Both the position numbers and the translations under genes were made by a program. From assembly GCA_029260955.1 (NCBI GenBank), contig JAJDCF010000022.1:1-23875 (forward strand): DNA of 23,875 bases. The letters run 5' to 3'. Below, piece by piece: positions 22,634 to 23,875 of the stretch. How positions within the stretch are numbered: the first letter of the stretch is position 1; the number at the start of each line of letters is the position of its first letter. The notes beneath the pieces were generated by a model that saw nothing but the letters and a program-made list of their open reading frames with translations, was not told where the DNA came from and made no database searches. Source of the DNA: Patescibacteria group bacterium. GTDB taxonomy: Bacteria > Patescibacteriota > Gracilibacteria > UM-FILTER-43-11.

Positions 22634-23875
22634 TTATTTGGGTTTAATTTCACTTATTCCGTTCATAAAAGGTTGTAGAACTTTGGGCACTTTGACACTT
22701 CCATCTGCCTGTTGATTATTCTCCAAAATGGCAATTAAAGTTCTGGTAGAAGCCATAGCGGTTCCGTTCAAAGTATGTAGCAGATGAGTACCATTGTCGT
22801 CTTTGTACTTTATACCACCACGACGGGCCTGAAAGTCAGTACAATTACTACAACTGGTCAGCTCTCGGTACTTTTCTTGGGTAGGAATCCACACTTCGCA
22901 GTCATACTTTTTAGCCGCAGGTGCTCCAAGATCTCCACCACAAATATTCACCACCTGGTAGGGGAGTCCTAATTCAGTAAGTATCTTTTCCTCGATGCTC
23001 AGTAAAAGCTCATGTTCCTCAGAAGACTTATCCGGATGACAGAAGGAGAACATCTCCATCTTATCGAACTGATGCACCCTTAGAATACCTTTGGTGTCCT
23101 TTCCGTAGCTGCCCGCTTCACGCCTAAAGCAAGTAGAAAAGCCAACATAGCGCTTAGGAAGTTGCTCGGCGGGAACTGGCTTAAACATATGTAGTCCGGC
23201 AAGCGGAACCTCGGACGTACCGACCAAATACAAATCATCACCGTCAGGATTATCCTCGGTCTTTTGATTCACTGTGTAAATCTCATTGCGATCTGCTGGA
23301 AAAAAGCCAGTCGCATACATCATTTCTTCCTTCACTAGTTGTGGCACGGTGACTGGTGTAAAACCATTTTCCGTAAACTCTTTGAGGAGCCATTGGATCA
23401 AGGCAAACTCCATTAGTACAAGTTCATTTTTCAAATAATAGAACCTGGCACCACTAGTTTTTGCAGCCGTTTCCATATCTATAATATCTAACACCTTTCC
23501 CAATTCGATGTGATCTTTGGGCTCAAAATCGAATTTCGGAATCTCGCCAACAGTCTTTATCACCGCATTGTCCTCATCATCCCTTCCATCAGGCACAGAT
23601 TGATGCGGGGGGTTAGGAATGGCTATCATAAGGTCTTTAAGCTGAACACTAATTTTGTTCAACTCAGCCTCAGATGCGTCTAATTTCCTGCCCAAATCCT
23701 TCATTTCCTGAATCTTCTTCCCACGATCGTCACCATCCAAGGTGGCAATGTCCTTTGACACATGATTCTTCTCAGCGCGCATTTTTTCAACCTCCTGAAT
23801 AAGGCTGCGATGCTTTTCATCAAGCTCCAAAATATTATCTACATCAATATCAACTTGCTTCTTCCTGAAGCCTGC
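22634..23875 (-). CDS. serS: Seryl-tRNA synthetase, 5' partial
   Basis: The frame runs off the right edge: upstream of the in-frame TTG at 23830 it continues as FRKKQVDIDVDNILELDEKHR, which matches the N-terminal arm of SerRS, so only about the first 15-25 residues are missing. The long coiled-coil arm is followed by the class II core, with motif 2 STCFRREAGSYGKDTKGI and HQFDKMEMF, the TSEVPLAGLH serine site, and motif 3 near GTAMASTRTLIAILENN. It charges tRNA-Ser. It lies directly before ftsH. Confidence 0.97.
   Translation of the reverse strand, partial: AGFRKKQVDIDVDNILELDEKHRSLIQEVEKMRAEKNHVSKDIATLDGDDRGKKIQEMKDLGRKLDASEAELNKISVQLKDLMIAIPNPPHQSVPDGRDDEDNAVIKTVGEIPKFDFEPKDHIELGKVLDIIDMETAAKTSGARFYYLKNELVLMEFALIQWLLKEFTENGFTPVTVPQLVKEEMMYATGFFPADRNEIYTVNQKTEDNPDGDDLYLVGTSEVPLAGLHMFKPVPAEQLPKRYVGFSTCFRREAGSYGKDTKGILRVHQFDKMEMFSFCHPDKSSEEHELLLSIEEKILTELGLPYQVVNICGGDLGAPAAKKYDCEVWIPTQEKYRELTSCSNCTDFQARRGGIKYKDDNGTHLLHTLNGTAMASTRTLIAILENNQQADGSVKVPKVLQPFMNGISEIKPK

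Noticed and set aside
1..23875. UGA reassigned to glycine as in Gracilibacteria/Absconditabacteria
   Set aside because: Long conserved genes including the 1963-residue macroglobulin have no internal TGA, and TGA serves as the stop of several genes.
1..23875. CRISPR array
   Set aside because: No regularly spaced short direct repeats were seen; the direct repeats at 1977 and 2551 are only two and are separated by a gene.

Overview
The window is a dense bacterial chromosome segment read with the standard code. TGA ends galU, the YceI-like lipoprotein gene and a small unknown gene, and no long gene is broken by an internal TGA. The gene set (membrane-anchored alpha-2-macroglobulin with PBP1C, FtsX, RecO, FtsH, SerRS, Hsp20, a RibL/TagD-like nucleotidyltransferase, a large glycosyltransferase, small lipoproteins) together with almost no Shine-Dalgarno sequences suggests an uncultivated lineage, perhaps a Patescibacteria/CPR member of the Peregrinibacteria type. 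That placement is an inference from protein style and has low confidence. Well-formed TTGACA-N16/17-TATTAT-type promoters precede several genes, which argues against Bacteroidota.

Layout. (1) 1-1425: the 3' part of an ACT-domain acetolactate synthase small subunit-like gene converges with a divergent receiver-domain gene, followed by tRNA-Gly(GCC) and its terminator. (2) 1541-3259: three single-gene units (two unknown small proteins and a secreted staphylococcal-type nuclease lipoprotein). Each is preceded by a copy of the same promoter/operator module. This is the most unusual part of the window. (3) 3334-11407: a 1963-residue alpha-2-macroglobulin and PBP1C, the classic bacterial protease-trap plus cell-wall-repair pair. 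(4) 11412-12879: a single-domain response regulator with a small two-TM protein on the minus strand, divergent from a YceI-like lipoprotein.

(5) 12847-18712, minus strand: a tightly packed run that starts at a consensus promoter near 18750. It encodes a cysteine-rich repeat lipoprotein, a GT2-TPR-pyruvyltransferase fusion, a TPR protein, a nucleotidyltransferase, FtsX and RecO, and looks like a cell-surface glycan set followed by housekeeping genes. (6) 18934-20248, minus strand: galU and hsp20. (7) 20249-20740: a gene-free stretch dominated by two inverted copies of a structured repeat. (8) 20741-23875, minus strand: ftsH directly after serS, whose 5' end lies outside the window.

Functionally, much of the window concerns the envelope: peptidoglycan repair, protease defence, surface polysaccharide decoration, lipoproteins, division (FtsX) and membrane proteolysis (FtsH).
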